Source of the DNA: UBA7446 sp038143535
Lineage (GTDB): Bacteria; Bacteroidota; Bacteroidia; Flavobacteriales; Flavobacteriaceae
NCBI GenBank assembly: GCA_038143535.1
Contig: JAYQMD010000001.1
Span: 620,001 to 684,000, forward strand
Direction: 5' to 3'
Length of the DNA: 64,000 nt
The notes under the pieces were generated by a model. That model did no database searches. It worked only from the letters and a program-made list of their open reading frames with translations, and was not told where the DNA came from. This document shows, in pieces, positions 34,409-43,844 of this stretch. Within the stretch, counting starts at the first letter, position 1. The number at the start of each line of letters is the position of its first letter. Position numbers and translations under genes: made by a program.

Positions 34409-35365
34409 ATGAGTGAGGCACCTGAACATATCAAAACATTAATTATTGGGTCCGGACCCGCGGGCTATACCGCTGCTATATATGCTGCTCGTGCAGATTT
34501 AAATCCTGTTTTATATACAGGTTTAGAGCCAGGTGGACAACTTACAACTACCACAGAAGTTGATAATTTTCCGGGATATCCTGAGGGTGTTGATGGCCCA
34601 ACCATGATGGTAGAGCTACAACAACAAGCCGAACGTTTTGGAACAGATGTCCGTATTGGAATGGCTACAGCAGTAGATTTTTCCAAAGAACCAGGCGGGT
34701 TACACCGTGTTAACATTGATGACAATAAAAAAGTATTGGCAGAGACAGTCATCATTTCCACTGGAGCAACTGCCAAATACTTAGGCTTGCCTAGTGAGCA
34801 ACGTTTGCGTGGTGGAGGTGTTTCGGCCTGCGCTGTATGTGACGGTTTCTTTTATAAAGGACAGGATGTTGCTATTGTGGGTGGTGGAGACACCGCAGCT
34901 GAAGAGGCTACATATTTAGCCAATATTTGTAGCAAGGTCACCATGTTGGTGCGTAAAGACCATATGAGAGCCTCAAAAGCCATGCAACACCGCGTAACTT
35001 CAACTCCAAATATTGATTTGCGTTATAATACCGAAATTGACGAAGTGCTAGGAGATATGGTTGTTGAAGGACTTCGAATGGTCAACAATCAAACAGGTAA
35101 AAAAGAAGAAATTGCCATTACAGGACTTTTCATTGCTATTGGACACAAACCAAACACGGATATTTTCAAAGGACAGCTTGACATGGATGATGCCGGTTAT
35201 CTTATAACTGAAGGCAAATCCACTAAAACGAATATTCCAGGCGTTTTTGCTTCTGGAGATGTTCAAGATAAAGAATACCGTCAGGCAGTAACTGCTGCTG
35301 GAACGGGCTGTATGGCTGCTTTGGATGCTGAACGCTATTTGGCTACCATTGAAACACCGGTTTAG
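34409..35365 (+). CDS. trxB: Thioredoxin reductase
   Basis: FAD/NADPH enzyme that reduces thioredoxin. 318 aa. It shows FAD-binding IIGSGPAGYTAAIYAAR at residues 12-28, the redox pair CAVC near 138-141, the NADPH motif IVGGGDTAAEEA near 157 and a C-terminal GVFASGDVQDKEYRQA. Full length. It is followed closely by the DUF4442 gene, with the peroxide regulator oxyR nearby. Confidence 0.95.
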   Translation: MSEAPEHIKTLIIGSGPAGYTAAIYAARADLNPVLYTGLEPGGQLTTTTEVDNFPGYPEGVDGPTMMVELQQQAERFGTDVRIGMATAVDFSKEPGGLHRVNIDDNKKVLAETVIISTGATAKYLGLPSEQRLRGGGVSACAVCDGFFYKGQDVAIVGGGDTAAEEATYLANICSKVTMLVRKDHMRASKAMQHRVTSTPNIDLRYNTEIDEVLGDMVVEGLRMVNNQTGKKEEIAITGLFIAIGHKPNTDIFKGQLDMDDAGYLITEGKSTKTNIPGVFASGDVQDKEYRQAVTAAGTGCMAALDAERYLATIETPV

Positions 35366-35368
35366 ATA

Positions 35369-35824
35369 ATGCGTATAACACCATCATCTATTAAATTTTA
35401 TACGCTCTTTAAGCTACCCGCGGCTTATTTTACTGGCGTACGAGTAAGAAGCATAGATGAAAAACAATGTACGGTTCGTGTGCGTTTGAATTTTATGAAT
35501 AAAAATCCCTTTCGTTCTATGTTTTGGGCAGTTCAAGGGATGGCTGCCGAATTAAGTACGGGCGCTTTAATCATGCATGCATTGCACGGTTCAAACACAA
35601 AAGCCGCTATGTTGGTCATCGAGAACAAGGCTACGTTTTCAAAAAAGGCAGTCGGACAGATACGCTTTAGTTGCAATCAAGGCGAGGCAGTCTTGCGTGC
35701 TATTCATACGGCCAAAGAAGCTAATGCGCCCCAACAGCTTTGGCTACACGCCAACGGACTTGACGAAACTGGTGAAGAAGTGTCCTCTTTTTCTTTTTTG
35801 TGGACCATAAAAGTCAAAAATTAA
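35369..35824 (+). CDS. DUF4442 hotdog-fold protein
   Basis: 151 aa. The FMNKNPFRSMFWAVQGMAAE block near residues 42-61 and LVIENKATFSKKAVG near 86 match DUF4442, a hotdog/thioesterase-like family. Substrate unknown. It follows trxB with 3 bases between, so probably co-transcribed. Confidence 0.8.
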   Translation: MRITPSSIKFYTLFKLPAAYFTGVRVRSIDEKQCTVRVRLNFMNKNPFRSMFWAVQGMAAELSTGALIMHALHGSNTKAAMLVIENKATFSKKAVGQIRFSCNQGEAVLRAIHTAKEANAPQQLWLHANGLDETGEEVSSFSFLWTIKVKN

Positions 35825-35847
35825 CATTTCTACAACACTTTTATTGG

Positions 35848-36057
35848 ATGCGATTTACGTATTTCGCATCAAAAACAACCATGTCACCTAAACCAACAGT
35901 ATCGTATTTTAAAAAGATTCTAACAAATGTTTATGGATACCCTAGCATCTTTTATAAAGAGTTAAAAAAGGCCAAAAACCAGCTCGATGCTTATGATTAT
36001 GTAAGACTAAAGCAATGGGCTTCTAAACTTGAGAAGTCCCGAGTTACTTTGGACTAA
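35848..36057 (+). CDS. Small conserved Flavobacteriales protein
   Basis: 69 aa from ATG 35848, or 58 aa from ATG 35881 (MSPKPTVSYFKKILTNVYGY). Basic and helical (FYKELKKAKNQLDAYDYVRLKQW). No known domain recognised. The second start fits better because the first 11 residues show no pattern. It ends 14 bases inside the convergent oxyR 3' end. Confidence 0.6.
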   Translation: MRFTYFASKTTMSPKPTVSYFKKILTNVYGYPSIFYKELKKAKNQLDAYDYVRLKQWASKLEKSRVTLD

Positions 36058-36973
36058 TAATCTTTATGTCCTCATAAACTATAGCCCCTCTAATTATAGC
36101 TCTGATTTTATCGTGTAAGGCTTCAATGATGTGTAGCTTTAGTTTTCGTTGATGGTAAATCATACTCACTTCACGTGCAGGCTCAGGTGTTTCAAAGGAT
36201 TTTAAATTTAGTTGCTGTTTATCGCTTAATTTCCGCGTGTGTAAATACGGCAATAAGGTGATGCCCAAACCCTCTTCTGCCAATTGCACTAAGGTTTCAA
36301 AGCTGCCGCTTTTAATCTCAAACGGAAGGGGCACTTCGTGTTTTATTTTACAAATATTTAATGCTGAATTTCTAAAACAATGCCCGTCTTGTAAGAGTAA
36401 AACCTGTTCATGTTTTAACATTTCGGCAATAATGCTTTTTTCTTTACTAAGCTTGGAATGTGTAGGTGCATAAACCATAAAGGGTTCGTAGTAAAGCGGC
36501 TTTTCAAATATGTGCTCATAATCTAGTGGCGTAGCCGCAATACCTCCGTCGAGCGTTCCTTTTTCTAGATTCTCAATAATTTGTTGGGTAGGCATTTCTT
36601 CAATTTCCAAAACAAGTTTGGGATAAGCCTTTAAAACAGTTTGTAAAAACAAGGGGAGTAGCGTAGACATAACCGTAGGTATGATGCCGAGTTTAAAACT
36701 GCCACCAATCACCCCTTTTTCTTGTTGAATGACATCTTGTATTCTATCTGATTCTGCTACAATAAGGCGTGCTTGTTCAATGATTTTTTCACCAACTGCT
36801 GTAAGTCCAATTGGTTTTTGGGCACGGTCAAATATTTTAAGATCAAGCTCTTGCTCCAGCTTTTGAATTTGCATACTCAGTGTTGGCTGGGTAACATTAA
36901 CGTGTTGGGCTGCAGTGGTGAAATTTCGGTGTTCTGCTACAGCAATACAATATTTAAGTTGGGTTATGGTCAT
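36044..36973 (-). CDS. oxyR: OxyR-type LysR regulator
   Basis: Peroxide-sensing transcription factor, 309 aa. The N-terminal HTH (FTTAAQHVNVTQPTLSMQIQ, residues 18-37) precedes the ligand domain with two cysteines in DGHCFRNSALNIC (about 197-209), matching the spacing of the OxyR redox pair. Targets could include katG at 57.6 kb, 20 kb away, and trxB nearby; that is inference. It starts 1 base after the cyclophilin gene stop and may share its transcript. Confidence 0.9.
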   Translation of the reverse strand: MTITQLKYCIAVAEHRNFTTAAQHVNVTQPTLSMQIQKLEQELDLKIFDRAQKPIGLTAVGEKIIEQARLIVAESDRIQDVIQQEKGVIGGSFKLGIIPTVMSTLLPLFLQTVLKAYPKLVLEIEEMPTQQIIENLEKGTLDGGIAATPLDYEHIFEKPLYYEPFMVYAPTHSKLSKEKSIIAEMLKHEQVLLLQDGHCFRNSALNICKIKHEVPLPFEIKSGSFETLVQLAEEGLGITLLPYLHTRKLSDKQQLNLKSFETPEPAREVSMIYHQRKLKLHIIEALHDKIRAIIRGAIVYEDIKIISPK

Positions 36974-36974
36974 T

Positions 36975-37682
36975 TTATTCGTTTAAAACGGTTATTCTCA
37001 TGCGCATATTGGTTAGCGGCCACTCTCGTTTATCTGTTGGAAGTGCATTGATAGCATCGACAACTTCCATACCACGTATGACCTTTCCAAAGACAGTGTA
37101 GCTTCCGTCCAAATGGTATGCACCTGGCGATTGATGTACAATGAAAAACTCATAGGGTGATGCTAGTTTGTGTGGATTTTCGATTTCGCTGCTGGGCATG
37201 GAGATCACACCTCTGCGGTGTTTGTGGCCTTTGCGCGTGTCGGGAGGAAGTAGGTATTTGCCAATTTTTCTTCTCTTTTTTCCGGTATCTGCATTATCAG
37301 AATTACCTCCTTGAATAATAAAATCAGGAACTACCCTGTGAAAATAAGTGTTATTAAAATATTCCTGCTTTGTCAAAAAAATAAAATTTGCCCTGTGGTA
37401 GGGGGTGTTTTTAAAAAGTAAAATATCAAAACTTCCCAGCGGGGTTTCAATTCGAACTTTGTTTTCGGGATGCTTTTCCCCGTATGCTTTTAAAAAGGGA
37501 ATGGCCGTTTCTGCATTTAATGGTAGATCGCTCTTTTTTGGGGGTACTATTTTTTTCACTACTGTTGGCTTGGGTGTTTCCACAACAGTTTGATTATTGC
37601 TTTTTGATGCGGCTGTTGAATTACAAGACAGTGATATTCTTGCAAAAGCAATTGAAAACAAAAGAATTAAACTGCGTTTCAT
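36975..37682 (-). CDS. Cyclophilin-type peptidyl-prolyl isomerase, lipoprotein
   Basis: 235 aa. Signal peptide with lipobox SLSCNS (Cys20), then a Pro/Lys linker and a cyclophilin domain (about 75-235). Motifs: YFHRVVPDFIIQGG near 123, YFFIVHQSP-like EFFIVHQSPGAYHLDG near 186, VFGKVIRGMEVVDAI near 206. Likely an envelope folding catalyst. Its short downstream spacing links it to oxyR. Confidence 0.9.
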   Translation of the reverse strand: MKRSLILLFSIAFARISLSCNSTAASKSNNQTVVETPKPTVVKKIVPPKKSDLPLNAETAIPFLKAYGEKHPENKVRIETPLGSFDILLFKNTPYHRANFIFLTKQEYFNNTYFHRVVPDFIIQGGNSDNADTGKKRRKIGKYLLPPDTRKGHKHRRGVISMPSSEIENPHKLASPYEFFIVHQSPGAYHLDGSYTVFGKVIRGMEVVDAINALPTDKREWPLTNMRMRITVLNE

Positions 37683-37745
37683 GATGGTGTAAAGTTAATA
37701 GTTTTCTATCTATACAATACTCACATATGTTTGTACTTCCTTTTG

Positions 37746-37753
37746 TACTTTTG
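37746..37753 (+). promoter_or_regulatory. -10 box TACTTTTG before plsC
   Basis: TAnnTTTG match ending 17 bases before the GTG at 37771. Confidence 0.45.
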
Positions 37754-37770
37754 TAAAACAAAGCATAATT

Positions 37771-38496
37771 GTGTTTAAACGCAACCCATTCGGACATTAC
37801 CTTTTTATTAAGCTATGGCTCATACGACTGCTTGGTTTTTTTACACGCAGACGATTTAATCGTTTTAACAACTTACACATACGCGGATCCGAAATTATCC
37901 GTGATCTTCCAGAAACAAACGTGCTTTTTATTTCAAATCATCAAACTTATTTTGCCGACGTAACAGCCATGTTTCATGTGTTTTTTGCCAGTCTTGCAGG
38001 CCGGGATGATAACTTGAATTACTTGAGTTATATATGGAAACCAAAGTTAAACGTGTATTATATCGCTGCTAAAGAAACGATGAAGGCAGGTTTTTTACCA
38101 CGTATATTGGCTTACACAGGTTCAATTTCAATTGAGCGCACTTGGCGTGAAAAGGGCAAGTCTATTAACCGACAGGTTAAGATGAGTGATATTTCAAACA
38201 TTGGTAAAGCCTTAAATGACGGCTGGGTAATTACTTTCCCACAGGGAACCACAAGGCCATTTGCACCTGTTCGTAAGGGAACACTGCACATTATTAAAAC
38301 CTATAATCCCGTGGTTGTGCCCATACAGATTGATGGTTTCCGACGTTCATTTGATAAAAAAGGCATCTTTATTAAGAAAAAGGGAATCAAGCAGACCATG
38401 CATATCAAGTCGCCAATGAAATTTGATCTTGAAAAGACAACAGATGAATTGATTTTACAAATATCTGAAGCTATTGGGCAAGTACCCAAAAAATAA
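37771..38496 (+). CDS. plsC: 1-acyl-glycerol-3-phosphate acyltransferase family
   Basis: Membrane acyltransferase of phospholipid synthesis. 241 aa. The catalytic HX4D is in ISNHQTYFADVTAMF near residue 50, and the acceptor motif is TFPQGTTRPFAP near 152 (FPEGT in other members). GTG start is supported by the upstream promoter; no ATG precedes the core motif. It ends next to convergent sodC. Confidence 0.85.
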   Translation: MFKRNPFGHYLFIKLWLIRLLGFFTRRRFNRFNNLHIRGSEIIRDLPETNVLFISNHQTYFADVTAMFHVFFASLAGRDDNLNYLSYIWKPKLNVYYIAAKETMKAGFLPRILAYTGSISIERTWREKGKSINRQVKMSDISNIGKALNDGWVITFPQGTTRPFAPVRKGTLHIIKTYNPVVVPIQIDGFRRSFDKKGIFIKKKGIKQTMHIKSPMKFDLEKTTDELILQISEAIGQVPKK

Positions 38497-39003
38497 TTAT
38501 TCCACAATTCCAGCACAGCTTATGCGCGCACCAGCAGCACCCGATGGCTGAGAGACAAAATCATCTGCTCCTTGATGAACAATAATGGCTTTTCCTAAAA
38601 TATTTTTTGTTTCGTCCTCACAACCAATACACCATTCGTCTGTTTCAAAATATACCCGTCCGATTCCGTTCTCGCCAACTTCAAAGTTTCCTATGTCTCC
38701 TTTGTGATAGCCTTTTTCGTCACCCCAAGCCCCATGTGGTTCAAAGGTTGGATTCCAGTGACCACCTGTTGATTTGCCGTCATCAGAGGAACAATCTGCT
38801 TTTTCGTGAAGGTGTATGGCGGGCGTTCCTTTAGAAAGTCCACGGATGGTAGCACTTAAGCTAACAACCCCACCTTTTTCACTTAAAAGCGCAAATCCAG
38901 CTGCGTTTGACCCGCTTTTTGCATCTAAGCCTACTTCAAGTTGGCTGTGCTGACACGATGTTGTTGCAATCAAGAGTAAAAGAAGTAATGCGTAATTTTT
39001 CAT
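38497..39003 (-). CDS. sodC: Cu/Zn superoxide dismutase, lipoprotein
   Basis: Converts superoxide to peroxide in the envelope. 168 aa from ATG 39003 (an upstream start adds 5 residues). Lipobox ATTSCQ. Metal ligands appear in AIHLHEKADC, TGGHWNP, YHKGDIGN and AIIVHQGADDF, with the usual disulfide cysteines in ADCSS and ISCAGI. An extra CIGC pair sits near 136. Oxidative-stress genes trxB, oxyR and sodC cluster here. Confidence 0.93.
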   Translation of the reverse strand: MKNYALLLLLLIATTSCQHSQLEVGLDAKSGSNAAGFALLSEKGGVVSLSATIRGLSKGTPAIHLHEKADCSSDDGKSTGGHWNPTFEPHGAWGDEKGYHKGDIGNFEVGENGIGRVYFETDEWCIGCEDETKNILGKAIIVHQGADDFVSQPSGAAGARISCAGIVE

Positions 39004-39035
39004 ACCACCAAAATACACAATTTTATATACAAAAC

Positions 39036-39785
39036 TTAGTTTAATAGTGGTACCAGTTTGTTGTAGTAACGTGCTGCAATAAATTCGGCACCTGCTTTAT
39101 TGTAATGTATGTCATCTGCCAACAAATCGTCATTAAACCCAGTTGCCATATCCACAGCAATAACCATAGAGGTTGTGGTCGTTTGAATGCTTGCAATTTG
39201 TGCAATTACAGTCTTCATTTGCGTAAAAAGTAATGTGTATTCATCAGTCATAAATGATGATTTTCCAGGTGCAAGTTGCTCAATGATGATGGTGATGTTT
39301 GGGTTATGCGCTTGAATTTTGTCTATGATGGCATTGATGTTTTCGACAATACCACTAAAATCAGCCCCATTTAACGCATCATTTCCACCTGGCGAGCTGA
39401 AAAGTACGATATCTACATCGCCAACAGATTTTAGCCATGCATCTATATTAGCATTGATTTGGGCTGCAGTCCAGCCACCACGACCTTCGTGCTCATTGTC
39501 GAAGCAGAAATTTTTATAAGACTCATACTCCCAAAGATCTTGATTGGTGCCTACGAAATCAAACTCAAATGCACCATCAACCAAGTCTTTCCACAATGCA
39601 TAACGATAACTTTCAAAAAGCCCTGGAAAGCCCTGTACGCGCGATGCACCAAGTGGCATAATCTTGGTTCCTTTTTCAATTGATGTACATGCTGAAGCTT
39701 CTTCATTATTGTCATCTTCTGAACATGATGCTAGAATTAATAATCCAAAAACGAGTAGTGTAAAATATAAATTATGGAGTCTCAT
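39036..39785 (-). CDS. SGNH/GDSL hydrolase, lipoprotein
   Basis: 249 aa with lipobox ILASCSED. Block I is IMPLGASRVQGFPG, with the nucleophile in the GAS position. Block III is SSPGGNDALNG, and block V DDIHYNKAGAEF carries the Asp and His. Secreted lipase/esterase-like; substrate unknown. Monocistronic. Confidence 0.8.
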   Translation of the reverse strand: MRLHNLYFTLLVFGLLILASCSEDDNNEEASACTSIEKGTKIMPLGASRVQGFPGLFESYRYALWKDLVDGAFEFDFVGTNQDLWEYESYKNFCFDNEHEGRGGWTAAQINANIDAWLKSVGDVDIVLFSSPGGNDALNGADFSGIVENINAIIDKIQAHNPNITIIIEQLAPGKSSFMTDEYTLLFTQMKTVIAQIASIQTTTTSMVIAVDMATGFNDDLLADDIHYNKAGAEFIAARYYNKLVPLLN

Positions 39786-39897
39786 CTTCTAAAATTAAGA
39801 ATTTATTATTGTAAGTAAATCAAATTTTGTGCTGTAATAATTATAAAGCCATCTTGCAAACAATTATTTATAAATGCAGATATTTGAAAAAAAAATC

Positions 39898-40916
39898 ATG
39901 CAAAAACGAATTTGTTATGTGCTCATTGTTCTTTTGCTATGTGCTTGTAAAGTAAATTACCGCACCGCTTCTTTTGCGCCAAAAAGTGGCGTGATTAATT
40001 ACGAAAACCCTGAGCACTGGGCAGTTTACGACGGTATTTCCGCTCAGGGTAACCAAATTGGTGCTATTTCTGATTCTACTACGGCAGATGTTTTTTATGT
40101 TTATCCAACTCTTTTTATTGATAAAAAAGACAGCGCATGGAATGCAGCTATTGATGACGCTAACGTCAATTACGATGTAATAAAATGGATACTGCCTTAT
40201 CAAGCCGCCGCATGGGCCGATGCGGGTCGTTTGTTTGTGCCGTTTTACCGTCAGAACCACTACCGCGCTTTTTTTAAGCCCTACATAGATGAGGGGGTCG
40301 TGAAGCGATAGCCTTTGCTTATGCCGATGTCAAGGCTGCATTTGAATATTATATGAAATTTGAAAACAAAGGCCGCCCCATTATTTTAGCTGGCCACAGT
40401 CAAGGGGCGCTTCACTTAAAGAAGATATTGCAAAAATATTTTGATGGTAAACCCCTCCAAAAGCAATTGGTAGCTGCCTATTTGATTGGCACGCGTGTAA
40501 TGGAAGATGAGTTTAGTGCATTAAGACCACTAATTTCTCCACACCAGATTGGTGGCTATGTTAGTTGGAACTCCTATAAGAAGGGTAAATATCCAAAATA
40601 CTACGATTGGTACAATAATGCGATTACGACGAACCCAATTACTTGGGACAACAGCAAAGAAAGTCTGATAGAAGATCACAAGGGAGTGCTGTACTACGAC
40701 AATGTGTTATACGAAAAAAGCTTAGCAGTTGAAAAAATCAATGGTATGTTGTGGGTGAGTTTACCTAAAGTACCTAAACGCTTTCTAATGTCTTTTATAA
40801 AAGACTATCATCGTTTTGATGTTACTTTGTTCTGGGAAGATATTCGACAAAATGCCTTGCAACGTGTTGAGGCCTTCAAACGTGAAAAGCTTAGAGTTCT
40901 TCAGGGGCAATTTTAA
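39898..40916 (+). pseudogene. DUF3089 esterase-like lipoprotein, frameshifted
   Basis: From ATG 39898, a lipoprotein signal (LLLCACK) leads into DVFYVYPTLFID and FVPFYRQNHYRAFF, then a stop near 40311. The second half (to 40916) continues in another frame with AIAFAYADVKAAFEYYMKF and the lipase elbow LAGHSQGALH. One extra G in the G5 run at 40293-40297 would read DEGGREAIAF and fuse them to about 339 aa. It is either a sequencing error or a recent frameshift. DUF3089 proteins are alpha/beta hydrolases of unknown substrate. Confidence 0.8.
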
Positions 40917-41217
40917 CTTTTAGCCCATCTAAGTCCGCAGTGATGGGTATCTGACAGCCCAAACGCGAATTTTCTTGTACAAAATAGGCTTCGTCAAGCA
41001 TGGCTTGTTCATCCTCATTTCGAGCGCCAAAATGTACTTCAGTAAGAATATAAACTTGACAGGATGCACACATCGCCATTCCGCCACATATCCCAGCTAC
41101 CGGCAGGTCATATCCTTTGCAAACCTCCATCAGGTTAAGGTTCATGTCTGTTGGAACAGCAAATTCGTGCTTTGTTCCCTCACGGTCAAAAACCGTAATG
41201 TTGATGTCTAAACTCAA
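40891..41217 (-). CDS. 2Fe-2S ferredoxin
   Basis: 108 aa. Cluster ligands in GICGGMAMCASCQVYI (C-x5-C-x2-C), with the fourth in SRLGCQIPI, which fits the adrenodoxin-like/Isc type. It overlaps the reductase gene by ATGA. Together they would form an NAD(P)H-to-ferredoxin chain. Position after cysN suggests it could feed sulfite reduction or another nearby reductase; that is inference. Confidence 0.88.
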   Translation of the reverse strand: MSLDINITVFDREGTKHEFAVPTDMNLNLMEVCKGYDLPVAGICGGMAMCASCQVYILTEVHFGARNEDEQAMLDEAYFVQENSRLGCQIPITADLDGLKVKIAPEEL

Positions 41218-42248
41218 GATTTAACGGCCTCTTTTGGTTGTGCGTCCTCAAATCCCTGTATCCCTTGAACTGTAGTGTATTTGAGTGTAAATTTCTTATC
41301 TGGATTGATGATTTTATAGGCGGTTTGAACCGCAAGTGTAGCCTCATGGAATCCACATAGAATAAGCTTTAACTTTCCAGGATATGTATTTACATCTCCA
41401 ATGGCAAATACTCCGGGTCTGTTAGTTTGGTAGTCAAAAGTATCTACGACGATGGCGTTTTTTTTAATTTCAAGCCCCCAATTTCCAATGGGTCCAAGCT
41501 TAGGATATAAGCCAAACAACGGGAACCACAGGTTGGTGTTAACAGTTCTGTTGGCTTCTTTGGCGTGAATGACTACGGATGTTAAATCGCCATCTCCATT
41601 GAGTTCTTTTACTTCTGCATAAGTGTGCAGTTCCATTTTGCCAGCAGCAGCCAGTTCTTGTGCTCTTGATACAGAATCTTTGTGTGCCCTGTAGCGATCG
41701 CTTCTGTGTACAAGATGAACAAAACTACCTCTCTCCGCAAAGTAGATAGCCCAATCAAGCGCCGAGTCACCACCGCCAGAAATTACCATGTCTTTTCCTT
41801 CAAACTGATCTGGATTCTTCACGATGTAGCGCACGCCCTTTTCTTCAAAATCTGCAATGTTGCTGATAAGCGGTTTTCTAGGCTCAAAACTTCCCAATCC
41901 TCCAGCAATCATCACCACGGGCGCGTGGTGCTGCGTGCCTTTGCTTGTGGTCACAACAAATGAGCCATCTCCCTGTTTTTCGATGCTATCAGCGCGTTCT
42001 CCGAGTGTAAACCCGGGTTTAAAAGGTGCGGCTTGCTCCATGAGTTTGTCTACCAATTCACCTGCCAATACCGAAGGGTACCCCGGAATATCGTAAATGG
42101 GTTTTTTTGGATAAATCTCAGACAACTGCCCACCCGGCTGTGGAATAACATCGATTAAATGACAACGCAGCTTCATAAGACCAGCTTCAAATATGGCAAA
42201 AAGCCCAACAGGTCCCGCACCAATAATAATAATGTCTGTTTTAATCAT
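41214..42248 (-). CDS. Thioredoxin-reductase-like ferredoxin-NADP+ reductase
   Basis: 344 aa flavoprotein. FAD-binding IIGAGPVGLFAIFEAGLM at residues 7-24, NADPH-binding ISGGGDSALDWAIYF near 156, C-terminal FAIGDVNTYPGKLKL near 291. It lacks the CxxC of thioredoxin reductase, as in TrxR-like FNRs. Partner ferredoxin follows with a 4-base overlap. It is the sixth gene of the sulfate-assimilation run. Confidence 0.88.
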   Translation of the reverse strand: MIKTDIIIIGAGPVGLFAIFEAGLMKLRCHLIDVIPQPGGQLSEIYPKKPIYDIPGYPSVLAGELVDKLMEQAAPFKPGFTLGERADSIEKQGDGSFVVTTSKGTQHHAPVVMIAGGLGSFEPRKPLISNIADFEEKGVRYIVKNPDQFEGKDMVISGGGDSALDWAIYFAERGSFVHLVHRSDRYRAHKDSVSRAQELAAAGKMELHTYAEVKELNGDGDLTSVVIHAKEANRTVNTNLWFPLFGLYPKLGPIGNWGLEIKKNAIVVDTFDYQTNRPGVFAIGDVNTYPGKLKLILCGFHEATLAVQTAYKIINPDKKFTLKYTTVQGIQGFEDAQPKEAVKS

Positions 42249-42291
42249 CTTGTTCGAGTAGTTTCACTGTTAATTTATTCATTGCTAAAAC

Positions 42292-42599
42292 TTATTGCTC
42301 AAAATCTCCTTTTAACCCGTTGCGATAGACATAAAGTTTATCGAGTAGCGAATTGGTTACTTCTAGTAAAAAGGCTTCTAACCACTGTCGAAAACGTTTT
42401 GCTAAAGTAGGGGATTTTCCGTTTGTGGTAATGGCAATTTTTAGATTTCCTTTGTTTACGATGCCGCCCATATAAAATCACACAGCGGTTGATTGTCTGC
42501 CACGTTGACCAATATGTGCTTTTTACGACAAAGGCTATAGACGCGTTCGTTAACCTTTGGGCTGTCTGGGTTTTCAACTTGGGATCTAAAGCTTTTCAT
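42292..42599 (-). pseudogene. Remnant of precorrin-2 dehydrogenase (siroheme synthase)
   Basis: The ATG overlaps the cysN stop (ATGA). The reading continues VNERVYSLCRKKHILVNVAD and DNQPLCDF, then shifts frame near 42470 to YMGGIVNKGNLKIAI, TTNGKSPTLAKRF and ends KGDFEQ. These are the middle and C-terminal blocks of SirC/CysG-type enzymes. The N-terminal NAD-binding domain is missing and one frameshift is present, so it is inactive as given. Siroheme is needed for sulfite reductase, so a functional copy may exist elsewhere. Confidence 0.75.
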
Positions 42600-43843
42600 G
42601 CGGTTTCGATAAATCCAACACCAGCGGTGTTAAAGGTTTGAGGGTCAATGAGTATAAATGATCCCAAGGCTGGATTTTCTTTATACGGTTTGGTCGAAAG
42701 CGGTTGTGCCAATGCCAAAACACCTTTTCCAATATCATTAAGGCCTAATTGATTGGTTTGGCTTTGCGCCAAGGCTTCTAAGTCAATTTTGGAACGAACA
42801 CTTTGTACTTTCACCAAGCTGCGTTGTACGCCTTGTTGAAGCCAATACTTGTTCCCAGGTAATAAGGGCGTGTCTTGCATCCAGCAAAAAGTTGCGCTAA
42901 TGCTTTTTCCTCGATTGACGTTGGCTTGTTCGTTTAGGATGCTATCGCCTCTCGATGCATCGATTTCATCAATTAATAGCAGCGTGGCATTTTCTCCAGC
43001 CGATACACGGTCAACAGCTGCTCCGTATTTCTCAATTTTTTTGATGATGTTTTTTCTCCCTGATGGATGGATGCTAATGGCATCTCCTACGCTAAACACT
43101 CCCGATCGGACATTTCCTGCAAAACCACGATAGTCGTGAAAGGCTTCCGTTTTTGGACGAATAACATATTGAATTTGGAATACACCGTCATTTGCTTTGT
43201 TGCTTTCCACCGGAATTGCTTTCATCAAATCGAGTAAGGCCTCTCCTTTGTGCCAATCTAGTTTTTCTGAACGGTTCACAATGTTTTCATTGTACAGTGC
43301 CGAAAGGGGGATGTAGTGATAACTGACATCTTTATTTCCGTGTTTGTCGACCAGTTTGTTAAGAGTTGTTTTGATGTCTTCAAATACTTCTTTCTTGTAA
43401 TCGACCAAATCCATTTTGTTTATGGCAAAGATGATATGCTTAATCCCAAGAAGTTGGGTAACAAAAAAGTGTCTTTTGGTTTGTTCAATTACACCTTTGC
43501 GCGCATCAAGTAAAATGATACTGGCTTGTGCTGTTGAGCTTCCCGTAACCATGTTTCGGGTATATTCTACGTGGCCAGGCGAATCAGCGATGATAAATCG
43601 TCTTTTAGGTGTAGAAAAAAATATATGCGATACATCAATGGTGATGCCTTGCTCACGTTCGTTGAGCAGTCCGTCTGTTGCTAGCGAGAGATCTAAATAT
43701 CCAAATCCGCGTGCTGCACTCTTTTCTTCAATGTGTTGGATTTGATCTGACTTCAATGCGCCAGTCTCGTAAAGCAATCTACCAATTAAGGTGCTTTTGC
43801 CGTCATCAACACTTCCTGCGGTTGCAATTTTGATAAGTTCCAT
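42596..43843 (-). CDS. cysN: Sulfate adenylyltransferase large (GTPase) subunit
   Basis: With CysD makes APS from sulfate and ATP, driven by GTP. 415 aa. G1 is GSVDDGKSTLIGRLLYETG near residues 10-28, G3 DSPGHVEYTRNM near 87, G4 NKMD near 141. C-terminal beta-barrels present; no CysC kinase domain. One base separates it from cysD. Confidence 0.95.
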   Translation of the reverse strand: MELIKIATAGSVDDGKSTLIGRLLYETGALKSDQIQHIEEKSAARGFGYLDLSLATDGLLNEREQGITIDVSHIFFSTPKRRFIIADSPGHVEYTRNMVTGSSTAQASIILLDARKGVIEQTKRHFFVTQLLGIKHIIFAINKMDLVDYKKEVFEDIKTTLNKLVDKHGNKDVSYHYIPLSALYNENIVNRSEKLDWHKGEALLDLMKAIPVESNKANDGVFQIQYVIRPKTEAFHDYRGFAGNVRSGVFSVGDAISIHPSGRKNIIKKIEKYGAAVDRVSAGENATLLLIDEIDASRGDSILNEQANVNRGKSISATFCWMQDTPLLPGNKYWLQQGVQRSLVKVQSVRSKIDLEALAQSQTNQLGLNDIGKGVLALAQPLSTKPYKENPALGSFILIDPQTFNTAGVGFIETA

Positions 43844-43844
43844 A

